The notes beneath the pieces were generated by a model that was not told the origin of the DNA, searched no databases, and was given only the letters and a program-made list of their open reading frames with translations. Made by a program: the position numbers and the translations under genes. Below are positions 31,385 through 38,607 of a stretch of DNA of 48,870 nt, in pieces. The stretch lies in contig CAJUFE010000033.1 in the NCBI GenBank assembly GCA_910585635.1, forward strand, positions 1-48,870. Direction: 5' to 3'. Position 1 is the stretch's first letter. Each line of letters begins with the position of its first letter. Origin of the DNA: an uncultured Lachnospiraceae bacterium (lineage in GTDB: Bacteria > Bacillota > Clostridia > Lachnospirales > Lachnospiraceae).

Positions 31385-32776
31385 TCATCCCTCGTACATA
31401 TCCTCATAGTTTTCCTGTAAGACCCGTATCGCGGCGTCGATATTCTGCTCCGTACCGCCCTCGCCCTCAAAGAACGCGGAAGCGGCTTCTTTCAAGATCC
31501 CCCACATGCCGGAGGGCAGATAGGCCTGGTCGAAATAGGTCACATAGTCCACCTTGCCCGCAAAGGCCGCCTGTCCCTCGCGGATCACATCGATGCTGTA
31601 GGAGCCTTCCACATCCAGGGTGGTGAGGGCCGGGATACCGCCCTCGATCTCCACGATCACCCTTTTTGCCACCTCCGGCCGCGCCAGGTAGGACAGGAAG
31701 GACAGGCAGGCATCCATGTGCTCTGTATCCTTCCAGACCCCGATGCAGCTGTTGTTCCCCTCGCTGACGCCCCAGGTCATCAGGCCGCCGTCCTTCGTGG
31801 CCGGCATAGGCATCACGCCCAGCGCCGCGTCCGGGGCCAGGTCATGGATCGCATTGATCCCGTCGTTGGTGAAGAACATGAAGGCAGCTTCCCCATTTGC
31901 CACCGCGCTGAAATTGGAGTCACGGGCGGCGGAAAGGGCATCCACGTTCCAGTACCCCTTGCTCCACCACTGGGCCATCTGCTCCCACGCCGGCCGGGAC
32001 GCCTCCCAGTCAAAGGTACCCTCCAGGAGCGCGGCGCCGTGATCTGTATCCAGATCCGCGCAGGTCAGATAGGCCGCCAGATAGGAATCCAGGAAATGGG
32101 CGTTATTGGTCTTATCGGAATTGGATATCACCATAGGGGTGATGCCGGCCGCCGCCAGGGTCTCCATGGCCGCGCTCATATCATCCACGGTCCGGATCTT
32201 GACCGCGTCGATACCGTTATCCTCCAGCACGTCTTGATTGTAGATGATGCCGTTAGTCCCCTCGCCGATCGGGAGTACGTAGACATTCCCATCCTGGTCG
32301 GCTACCGCGCCTTTCACGGAGTCATCGATATCGCCAAACCAGGGCTGGTCGTTCAAGGGGGTCAAAAACTCCTTATACCGCATCACGGACCATCCGTGGG
32401 TGTTCCACAGATCCGGCAGATCGCCGGAGGCCATACGGGTCTTCATCACCGCCTCATGGTCCGCGCCGCTCAAGGTCAGCTCCACATGGATGCCGGTCTC
32501 CTCCTCAAAGGCCTGGATGATCTCCTCCATCACCGAGGCCTGCGCATCCTGCTGGTAGTTCACGGCATACTCGATGGTCACGCCGGACGCGGCCCCAGAG
32601 GCCTCATCTCCTCCCGAGCCGCCGGTCTGTCCAGCCCCCTCTGTGTCCGTGTTCGTCCCCGTCCCCTGGTCCTCTGCCACTGTGTCATCGGCCGTCTTGT
32701 CATCGGCTGCCTTGCCGCAGGCGGCCAGTGAGAGCCCCATGGCGGCTGTCAATAGGAACATTGCTGATCTTTTCAT
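31385..32776 (-). CDS. Second sugar ABC importer: solute-binding lipoprotein
   Basis: 463 residues. MKRSAMFLLTAAMGLSLAACGKAAD is a lipoprotein signal with lipobox LAAC; an acidic Thr/Gly-rich tether follows, then a family-1 solute-binding fold (VTIEYAVNYQQDAQASVMEEIIQAFEEETGIHVELTLSG; ASGDLPDLWNTHGW). Start set by GGAAGG before the ATG at 32776; the frame is open to 32848. First gene of the operon lipoprotein-permease-permease-esterase, divergent from the second double-LysR gene, its likely regulator. Confidence 0.93.
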   Translation of the reverse strand: MKRSAMFLLTAAMGLSLAACGKAADDKTADDTVAEDQGTGTNTDTEGAGQTGGSGGDEASGAASGVTIEYAVNYQQDAQASVMEEIIQAFEEETGIHVELTLSGADHEAVMKTRMASGDLPDLWNTHGWSVMRYKEFLTPLNDQPWFGDIDDSVKGAVADQDGNVYVLPIGEGTNGIIYNQDVLEDNGIDAVKIRTVDDMSAAMETLAAAGITPMVISNSDKTNNAHFLDSYLAAYLTCADLDTDHGAALLEGTFDWEASRPAWEQMAQWWSKGYWNVDALSAARDSNFSAVANGEAAFMFFTNDGINAIHDLAPDAALGVMPMPATKDGGLMTWGVSEGNNSCIGVWKDTEHMDACLSFLSYLARPEVAKRVIVEIEGGIPALTTLDVEGSYSIDVIREGQAAFAGKVDYVTYFDQAYLPSGMWGILKEAASAFFEGEGGTEQNIDAAIRVLQENYEDMYEG

Positions 32777-32861
32777 GAACCCTTCCTTTCCCCAGATCCT
32801 CATATCAACTGGTAAACAATATGTTGTGGTGTTTTGTACGAGATGCACCTTCTCTCTGTTG

Positions 32862-32891
32862 ATAGTAGCATACCCTTACGATCTGGAGCAA
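32862..32891 (-). promoter_or_regulatory. Promoter of the second ABC importer operon
   Basis: Minus strand: TTGCTC (32886-32891), 18-base spacer, TACTAT (32862-32867), 86 bases before the ATG at 32776. A poor match to consensus, as expected for an activator-dependent promoter. Confidence 0.5.
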
Positions 32892-32902
32892 TGCACAAAA
32901 GG

Positions 32903-32947
32903 TTCGCCATACTCATACCATTTTGGTTCATATTCTCTCATGGCGGA
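32903..32947. promoter_or_regulatory. Candidate LysR operator between the divergent promoters
   Basis: TTCGCCAT (32903-32910) and ATGGCGGA (32940-32947) form a spaced inverted repeat (seven of eight positions pair), just upstream of both the importer promoter and the LysR promoter. LysR sites usually sit in this position. Assignment is inference. Confidence 0.4.
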
Positions 32948-32974
32948 GAACGGCCGCTTTAAGGGAAAGCCCTA

Positions 32975-33003
32975 TTGACTTTCCTCTTTGGACTTGCTAA
33001 GAT
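32975..33003 (+). promoter_or_regulatory. Promoter of the second double-LysR gene, abutting its start codon
   Basis: TTGACT (32975-32980), 17-base spacer, TAAGAT (32998-33003). Transcription would begin about 33010, at the ATG at 33011, implying a leaderless mRNA. Confidence 0.6.
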
Positions 33004-33010
33004 TAAAGCC

Positions 33011-34387
33011 ATGAACACAAGATATCATCGCTATATCATCGCCATCGCGGACTGCGGCACCGTCACGGCCGCCGCCAGACAGCTGGGGATCTCCGCGCCT
33101 GCGCTGAGCAAATTTTTAAAAAAACAGGAGGCGCTCTTAGGCGTCCCCCTGTTCTTTCAGCATCAAAAACGGATGTACCTCACAGAAGCGGGCAAGGTGT
33201 ACGAGCAGACAGCCCAGAAGATCCTCACAGTCCAAAACAATATGCTCCAGGCCATCCGGCAGCGCACCGATTCCGGCTCCGGTTCCCGGCTCATCCGGAT
33301 CGCCGTCCCGCCCAATCTGGGCTTTGAGACCTACAACCGGACCCTCCACCGTTTCACCTCCCTGTTCCCCGGTGTCCGGATCGCGGTCTCTGAGCTCTAT
33401 TCCATGGATCAGGAGACCGCCGTCCACCAGCATCAGGTGGACCTTGCCTTCGGGCCGGACAGCCACACAAGCTATGCCGATGTACAGAACATCCCGATCG
33501 GCAAGGTCGAGATCTTACTGGCTATGCCTAAGCATTACCATGCTCCGGCGGAGGCCTCGGAGCTTTCCGATGATCTTCCCTCTGTATCCCTAAAGGATCT
33601 CTCCGCCTTTTCCTTTGTCCTGTGCGATCAAAGGAACAACCTCCGCAAGCATGTGGATGTCCTGTTCAAACAGGCCGGTTTCTCCCCCATCGTCGTCTTC
33701 AGCTCCTCTAATTCCCTCAGCGTGGGATTTATGATCCGCAGCGGCGCGGGCATCGGCTTTGTCACCGACAGATCCTCTGTCCGTTCCGACCCCGATCCGG
33801 ATCTGGCCTTTTTCCATCTCCGGCCTCCCTGCTATGAGACCTACCATCTCCGCTGCTCTGCAGGCAGGAGCCTTTCCGATGGAGAGCAATGCCTGGCAGC
33901 GCTCTACGCACAGGAGCTGACCCACGTTGTCAATAGCCAGCTTGTACACGATGCGGTGACCGGACAGTTTTACGCCACTTTAGACCGCTACACAACGACT
34001 GACCGGCCATCACGTTCCAGCCTGACCGCTGACCGGCCATCCCACCCCGGCCCGGCAGCTGATCAGCCGGCACGTTCCGGCCGGGTCCCCGATCCCCCCT
34101 CTGCCGACCCGACCTTTGACACGGATATCCTCCGCCGCCTGATCGCCATCGTGGATGAGCGCAGCCTTACCCGGGCGGCGGAAAAGCACTACCTGTCGCA
34201 GCCTGCCCTTTCCCGGTATCTGCGCAAGACCGAGGCGGCTTTAGGCACCCCCATCTTTTCCCGGGAGCACAATGGTCTGCGGCTCACCGAGGCCGGGGCG
34301 ATCTTCATCAATGCCGCCCGCAGTATCGTGGGCCTTGAAGAGCTGTGCATCCGACAGATATCCATCCTGACGGACCGGCCATCCTGA
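33011..34387 (+). CDS. LysR-type regulator with an extra C-terminal LysR DNA-binding domain
   Basis: 458 residues. Unit 1 is a complete LysR protein: helix-turn-helix YHRYIIAIADCGTVTAAARQLGISAPALSKFL (about 5-40) and an effector domain. A repetitive linker (SSLTADRPSHPGPAADQPARSG) leads to a second helix-turn-helix, LRRLIAIVDERSLTRAAEKHYLSQPALSRYL, plus its linker helix, where the protein stops (about 371-458): the second effector domain is missing. The ATG at 33011 is chosen because family members start there; it has no ribosome site, and a TTG at 32975 lies inside the promoter. A paralogue with both effector domains is at 22627-24678. Divergent from the second importer operon. Confidence 0.88.
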   Translation: MNTRYHRYIIAIADCGTVTAAARQLGISAPALSKFLKKQEALLGVPLFFQHQKRMYLTEAGKVYEQTAQKILTVQNNMLQAIRQRTDSGSGSRLIRIAVPPNLGFETYNRTLHRFTSLFPGVRIAVSELYSMDQETAVHQHQVDLAFGPDSHTSYADVQNIPIGKVEILLAMPKHYHAPAEASELSDDLPSVSLKDLSAFSFVLCDQRNNLRKHVDVLFKQAGFSPIVVFSSSNSLSVGFMIRSGAGIGFVTDRSSVRSDPDPDLAFFHLRPPCYETYHLRCSAGRSLSDGEQCLAALYAQELTHVVNSQLVHDAVTGQFYATLDRYTTTDRPSRSSLTADRPSHPGPAADQPARSGRVPDPPSADPTFDTDILRRLIAIVDERSLTRAAEKHYLSQPALSRYLRKTEAALGTPIFSREHNGLRLTEAGAIFINAARSIVGLEELCIRQISILTDRPS

Positions 34388-34468
34388 TCCGCGACAGCTT
34401 CACGCCCGCATTTATCGCACTGGAGAGGCTGCTTCATGAGAAACTTAAGGAAGCTGGGAGCGTTGTCT

Positions 34469-35926
34469 CTATCCCGTCCTACCGCTCCCGCCCCTGTTCT
34501 TCTCCTCCCACGCCTCCATCCGCCCACGTATAGCCGGTGAGATCAGCTGCGGCCCCAGATAGTCGGAAAGAGCCAGCCCTTCATCGGTCAAGGCCAAAAA
34601 AGTCTCCTCATGGGTATCCCCATCGGCCGCCGCTCCTTCCTGGCCGTCCAAGACCAGATACCCCTCCCCCACCCAATCCTTAAGAAGGGGGAAGTCCTCT
34701 GTGGCCCCGGTGCCGAAATGGGCTCGGTACTGTTCCATGGGCAGCCCCGGCCGGATCAGCAGGTGCCGGATCACATACCGTCTTTTGATCTCTTCCTCCG
34801 AGAGCAAGATCCCATGACGGATCTGCAGATAGTCCTCGGTCTCCTCAAACCGCCGCAGCTGCGCCAGACAACCCTGCCGGGTGACCTCGTAGGGCGTACA
34901 GAAATGCAGCCCTCCCAGATAGCTCCTCCCCCCACAGCCTAAGGCCAGGGAAGTGCCAAAGCCGCAGTCCGCAAAGCTCCTTGTCTCTGCCCTTCGGCCC
35001 ATCCTGTCCATCTCCCCGTGCGTCACGGCAGGATCGCCTTTAGAGGCCTCTATCCGCACGAAACGCCGCATAGGATCCTGCCGAAAGCCTTTCGCCCGCA
35101 CGAAACGCCGCATGGAATCCTGCCGAAAGCCTTTCGCCCGCAGGAGCGCGGCAGCTTCTCTGTACTGCAGGAGCGCCTTCTCCGGGTCCAGATATAGGCC
35201 TCTCACCAGCTCCCGCTCCAGCCTGGCCCCATGCTTGATATAGAGGGGATACAGGAAGATCTCATCCACCCCAAAGGAGACCGCCTCCTCCACCGAGGCC
35301 AGAAGGGTCTTAACCGTCTGCCCAGGGATCCCGTAGATCAGATCCACGTTCACGCAAGGGAAGGCAAAGGTCATCAAAAGCGCCAGCGCCCTCCTGGCGC
35401 AGTCTGCCAGATGCTGTCGCTTGAGCGTCTTCAGCTCCTCATCAAAAAAGCTCTGGACCCCCATGCTGACCCTGGTAACGCCCACTTCCTTTAGGATATT
35501 CAGCTTCTCCGTCGTGGTCTGGGCCGGGGCGGTCTCGATCACGATCTCTCGTCCCTCTTCAAAAGGCAGATGGGTAAAGATCATAGAAAAGACCCGCTCC
35601 AGCTGTGCCTCAGAAAGAAGGAGCGGCGTCCCCCCTCCGATCGTCAGATCCGAAAAGCGGGTCTGAAAGGGCTTAAGGGCAGGGGCGTATTGCAGGATCT
35701 GCCGCTCCACCGCGTCCAGATACCGGTCGATCCCCTCCCGGCTCTGCCCGGTGACGGAAAAAAGATCGCAGTAACCGCATTTTGTCTGACAAAAGGGGAT
35801 ATGCAGGTACAGGCCGTGTCCCGGTCCGGCAAGCTGCCCGCCGTAGTCTTTCAGGGAGATCCCGGTGAGGGGACCGTAGGCGGTCTTGTGGGGATAGCTG
35901 TACATATATTGGATATAAGGGTCCAT
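34469..35926 (-). CDS. STM4012-family radical SAM protein (HemN-like)
   Basis: 485 residues. HemN/HemW-type radical SAM fold: GLYLHIPFCQTKCGYCDLFS (C-x3-C-x2-C), LTIGGGTPLLLS, VSMGVQSFFDEELKTLKR, VNVDLIYGIPGQT. The extended C-terminal half and the neighbouring STM4013/4014/4015-like genes point to the STM4012 family rather than coproporphyrinogen oxidase. The ATG at 35926 with GGGAGG upstream is preferred to the GTG at 35938 that overlaps that site. Oddity: a 14-residue unit (RAKGFRQDSMRRFV) is duplicated in tandem. Reaction unknown. Confidence 0.88.
   Translation of the reverse strand: MDPYIQYMYSYPHKTAYGPLTGISLKDYGGQLAGPGHGLYLHIPFCQTKCGYCDLFSVTGQSREGIDRYLDAVERQILQYAPALKPFQTRFSDLTIGGGTPLLLSEAQLERVFSMIFTHLPFEEGREIVIETAPAQTTTEKLNILKEVGVTRVSMGVQSFFDEELKTLKRQHLADCARRALALLMTFAFPCVNVDLIYGIPGQTVKTLLASVEEAVSFGVDEIFLYPLYIKHGARLERELVRGLYLDPEKALLQYREAAALLRAKGFRQDSMRRFVRAKGFRQDPMRRFVRIEASKGDPAVTHGEMDRMGRRAETRSFADCGFGTSLALGCGGRSYLGGLHFCTPYEVTRQGCLAQLRRFEETEDYLQIRHGILLSEEEIKRRYVIRHLLIRPGLPMEQYRAHFGTGATEDFPLLKDWVGEGYLVLDGQEGAAADGDTHEETFLALTDEGLALSDYLGPQLISPAIRGRMEAWEEKNRGGSGRTG
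35055..35138 (-). repeat. 42-base tandem duplication inside the STM4012 gene
   Basis: Units 35055-35096 and 35097-35138 differ at three or so positions and encode RAKGFRQDSMRRFV and RAKGFRQDPMRRFV. The unit is 14 codons, so the frame is kept. The near-identity suggests a recent event within a conserved enzyme core. Confidence 0.9.
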
Positions 35927-36017
35927 CTCTTTTGTCACCTCCCAGGTCTATCCTCTATCGGTAATGCGCTCATTTTTACTCCCTCCTGTCCAGATATCCC
36001 GTATGTACGATCTAAAC

Positions 36018-36974
36018 TCAAAGAAAGAAATGCTTATAAGGCACTGTGTTCACCGCCGGATGGTCGATGCCGTGGAACTGGCAGCCATCCTCCCCATAAC
36101 AGGTCCCGTGGTCGGAAAAGCAGATCGCGAACCCACCGCCCCGGAGCGCCTTCCAGCCCGCGAACAGCCGCCCCAGCTCCCCGTCCACATACCGGAGAGC
36201 CGCCTTGTGGCTCTCTAAGCTGTCGTGATCAGCCCCCTCCAGGTAAAAATAGTTGGGATAATGGATCGCGTCCACGTTTAGATATAAAAAGATCGGCTGC
36301 TCCTTATCCGCTCTCTCCAGCTTGTGCAGGAGGAAGTCCACCTGGTTCTTGGTACTGTCCTTCACCGGGCAGGCAAAGGAAGGGTTCCAGTAGCTCTTCT
36401 GGAAATATCCAGGGAACACCTTTCCCAGGTCCGAACGCTTGTCAAAAAAAGCCACGCCGCCCACGCACCAGGTAGCATATCCCACCTTTTCCAGTCCCTC
36501 CATGATCGTACTGCCGGAAAAGGCAAATGCCCCCGCAGGCGCCTTTTTCCCCATCCCTACCATCGCCGGAAAGAACAGCAGCTCCCGGTCCGCCAGGCTC
36601 TTCGCCCCATACCGGCAGGGGAAGAAGCCGGCGAACATAGCGTGGTGGGAGGGATAGGTAAAATTCCCCGGCGCCTGGCATTTCTCCCAGGGCCCATACC
36701 GGTTAAGGACCGGCGTGTTCCCTGCCGCCGCCTCCTCTGCTGCCACGTCATACCGCAGGGTGTCCAGACAGATCAGCAGGATATCCTGGCTGCCCACCAC
36801 CTGGTCCATATCGACGGAGGGCCTTTTTTGTTCTTTCGATGAAGTGAACAGCCGGAAGGGGACCTCGCCGCCGGTCCTCCCTTCTGCCTGCTCTTCTGTA
36901 TGCCCTTCTGCCTGCTCTCCTGCATGCCCTTCTGCCTGCTCTCCTGCATGCGTATATCGATCCTTATCTGCCAT
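36018..36974 (-). CDS. STM4013/SEN3800-family hydrolase (sulfatase / alkaline-phosphatase superfamily)
   Basis: 318 residues. Alkaline-phosphatase-like metal sites are visible: ILLICLDTLRYDV (first Asp), NFTYPSHHAMFAGFFP (nucleophile Thr/Ser region), ICFSDHGTCYG (Asp-His) and CQFHGIDHP (His). Such enzymes cleave or transfer phosphate or sulfate esters; the substrate of this family is unknown. The start is uncertain: ATG at 36974 (AGGG 7 bases before) includes a repeat tail (AGEQAEGH units); the family core starts near the ATG at 36809. Lies 91 bases upstream of the STM4012 gene. Confidence 0.87.
   Translation of the reverse strand: MADKDRYTHAGEQAEGHAGEQAEGHTEEQAEGRTGGEVPFRLFTSSKEQKRPSVDMDQVVGSQDILLICLDTLRYDVAAEEAAAGNTPVLNRYGPWEKCQAPGNFTYPSHHAMFAGFFPCRYGAKSLADRELLFFPAMVGMGKKAPAGAFAFSGSTIMEGLEKVGYATWCVGGVAFFDKRSDLGKVFPGYFQKSYWNPSFACPVKDSTKNQVDFLLHKLERADKEQPIFLYLNVDAIHYPNYFYLEGADHDSLESHKAALRYVDGELGRLFAGWKALRGGGFAICFSDHGTCYGEDGCQFHGIDHPAVNTVPYKHFFL
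36877..36948 (-). repeat. 24-base tandem repeat encoding (x)GEQAEGx units
   Basis: Three units of 24 bases (36877-36900, 36901-36924, 36925-36948), each with CTTCTGCCTGCTCT on the plus strand, encode the 8-residue repeats AGEQAEGH, AGEQAEGH, TEEQAEGR near the N-terminus of the STM4013-like protein. Confidence 0.88.
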
Positions 36975-37241
36975 ATCTCTGCCCTGCCTTTTCACCTTTT
37001 TTCGTCCTTTTTCAACTCTCGACCGGCCTTCTGTTCTACAAGCCCATCCCACCAGCTCCTGTATCCGCCAACGATCATCGCCATCCCTACTCTGCTGGTC
37101 CGTCTGATCTGCTCCTATCCGTCTATGTCACAGGCAGTCCGACGGTGACCCCTTCTTAACCCTCTGCCTGCCGTTTCGCCCCCTGCCTGCACTTCAGTGG
37201 TTTTGCCGCTAACACCGCGCTCCCATCCCTTCACCTGCCGT

Positions 37242-38477
37242 TTATCCCCCCGCCTGCGCCTTCATCCACTCCGCCTGGCGGCGATAGATCTGGTTCTCTC
37301 CATAGATATCCTGATAGAGCAGATCCCCCTGCCCGTTCATCTCGATGATCCTGGGCTTTAGGCTCCCTCTCTCCAAAAGGATGTCGATCCCCGCGCTCCA
37401 CAGACCCGGATAACAGGCCATAGCCCGCCTGCACAGCTCCCCGATCTGTGCCAGGACCTCGTCCGGAAGGCCCAGTGCAGACACTTCTAAGGGGTGGTTG
37501 TTCAGATGCAGGTTGGTGATCGGGCCTTTAGATAAACGAGCCAGGAGGAAGTCCAGCTCACCTCCCTGGACCACCGCCCGCAGATCATAGGAAAAGTCCC
37601 CGTAGCTGGCCTTGGCATACCAGCGCTCCACGATACAGCCAGTCTTTAAGAGCCGGTCTAGCAAAGGCCGGATCTCCTCTTTTTTAGAAAAACACCGCAG
37701 CCGCTTCGTATTGAGCAGACGGGCCTCGGGATCCCCCTGGATGCCCAGCCGGGGCAAGGTCCTAAAACCCGTTGGGTCACCCCGACCCGACGGGACACCC
37801 CGACCTGTTGGGACACCCCGATCTGATGGGACACCCCGACCTGTTGGGACACCCCGATCTGATGGGACACCCCGACCCGACGGAGCATCCGGATCTGGCC
37901 ATGGACCTATATCCAGCAGTGCGCAGGTATAGAGCATCATCCTCCCGGTCCTGGGCTCCCAGCGGAAGGCTGCTGTCCCGGCCGCCCCGGAACCGTACTG
38001 GGGCTTGATAAAGACCTGACCGATCCCTTTTGCCGCCATCTGCCCCAGGAGCTGGTCCGTCGCCGCCACTCCGGTCACCGCCACCTGCTCCGTCACTGGC
38101 AGACCGGCCTGCGCCAGCCGTTCCTTGCAGGCACTCTTATCCAGCAGGTCCCGGATCGCCAGCGGATGATCTAAAAAGCATACGCCCTGCCTTTCCTGCA
38201 GGTCCGCCAGCATCTCCAGCTTTTCTTTATATCCATCCACCAGGCCCTCCAGCTCCTCCAGATCGCAGCTGTCCCACACCGGCGGATCGATCTTGATCAC
38301 CGCGTCCCGAAAGCCTTCCTTCCAGAGCTCTCCAAAATGCGCCCACTGGATAAAGAAGACAGGCAGCCCGATCTGCCGGGCGGCCTGCTCCAGATACATG
38401 GTCCTTTTCGTCCCTCTCTCCCCCAGCAGGACGACCTTCCTGCCGGGCTTCTTTCCCTGACGATCATCACCCGTCAT
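37242..38477 (-). CDS. STM4014-family ATP-grasp-like protein
   Basis: 411 residues. Opens with a nucleotide-fold strand KVVLLGERGTKRTMYLEQAARQIGLPVFFIQW, then ATP-grasp features GQVFIKPQYGSGAAGTAAFRW (Lys and Gly loop) and SAGIDILLERGSLKPRIIEMNGQGDLLYQD (metal-binding Glu/Asn). ATP-grasp enzymes join a carboxylate to an amine or thiol through an acyl phosphate. The start at 38477 has GGAGG 5 bases upstream; the frame is open to 38669 through repeat DNA. A 6-residue repeat (GVP[ST][DG]R) sits mid-protein. The 267-base gap to the STM4013-like gene shows nothing I can call. Confidence 0.86.
   Translation of the reverse strand: MTGDDRQGKKPGRKVVLLGERGTKRTMYLEQAARQIGLPVFFIQWAHFGELWKEGFRDAVIKIDPPVWDSCDLEELEGLVDGYKEKLEMLADLQERQGVCFLDHPLAIRDLLDKSACKERLAQAGLPVTEQVAVTGVAATDQLLGQMAAKGIGQVFIKPQYGSGAAGTAAFRWEPRTGRMMLYTCALLDIGPWPDPDAPSGRGVPSDRGVPTGRGVPSDRGVPTGRGVPSGRGDPTGFRTLPRLGIQGDPEARLLNTKRLRCFSKKEEIRPLLDRLLKTGCIVERWYAKASYGDFSYDLRAVVQGGELDFLLARLSKGPITNLHLNNHPLEVSALGLPDEVLAQIGELCRRAMACYPGLWSAGIDILLERGSLKPRIIEMNGQGDLLYQDIYGENQIYRRQAEWMKAQAGG
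37771..37896 (-). repeat. 18-base minisatellite inside the STM4014 gene
   Basis: Seven units of 18 bases of the form G(T/A)(T/C)GGGACACCCCGA(C/T)CT encode repeats GVPSDR/GVPTGR. Alternating unit types show a higher-order 36-base period, the mark of slippage or unequal exchange. Confidence 0.92.
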
Positions 38478-38518
38478 GGCATCCTCCGTTATCCGCCAGA
38501 TCTCCATGGACCAGACAG

Positions 38519-38587
38519 CAGGTCTTTCGCGGCAAACCTCCTTGGCCCCAGCGGCAGGTCTTTCACGGTAAACCTCCTTAGGCCCAG
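38519..38587 (-). repeat. 36-base tandem duplication carrying ribosome-site sequence, upstream of the STM4014 gene
   Basis: Two units (38519-38554, 38555-38587) of CAGGTCTTTCNCGG-type sequence; on the minus strand each includes AAGGAGGTTT. Neither AAGGAGG is at useful distance from the called start at 38477. Confidence 0.8.
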
Positions 38588-38607
38588 AAACAGAGCGCCG
38601 CATGCCC

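Noticed and set aside
31718..32731. 337-codon plus-strand ORF opposite the second lipoprotein gene
   Set aside because: His/Gly/Arg-rich translation typical of a shadow; the minus frame has a lipobox and a solute-binding fold.
34469..35926. Coproporphyrinogen III dehydrogenase or HemW
   Set aside because: The radical SAM core is HemN-like, but the neighbours are STM4013-4015-like genes and the C-terminal half does not read like HemW, so the STM4012 family is the better call.
37771..37896. Possible CRISPR array
   Set aside because: Units are contiguous 18-base repeats without spacers and in frame within a gene; no cas gene is in the window.
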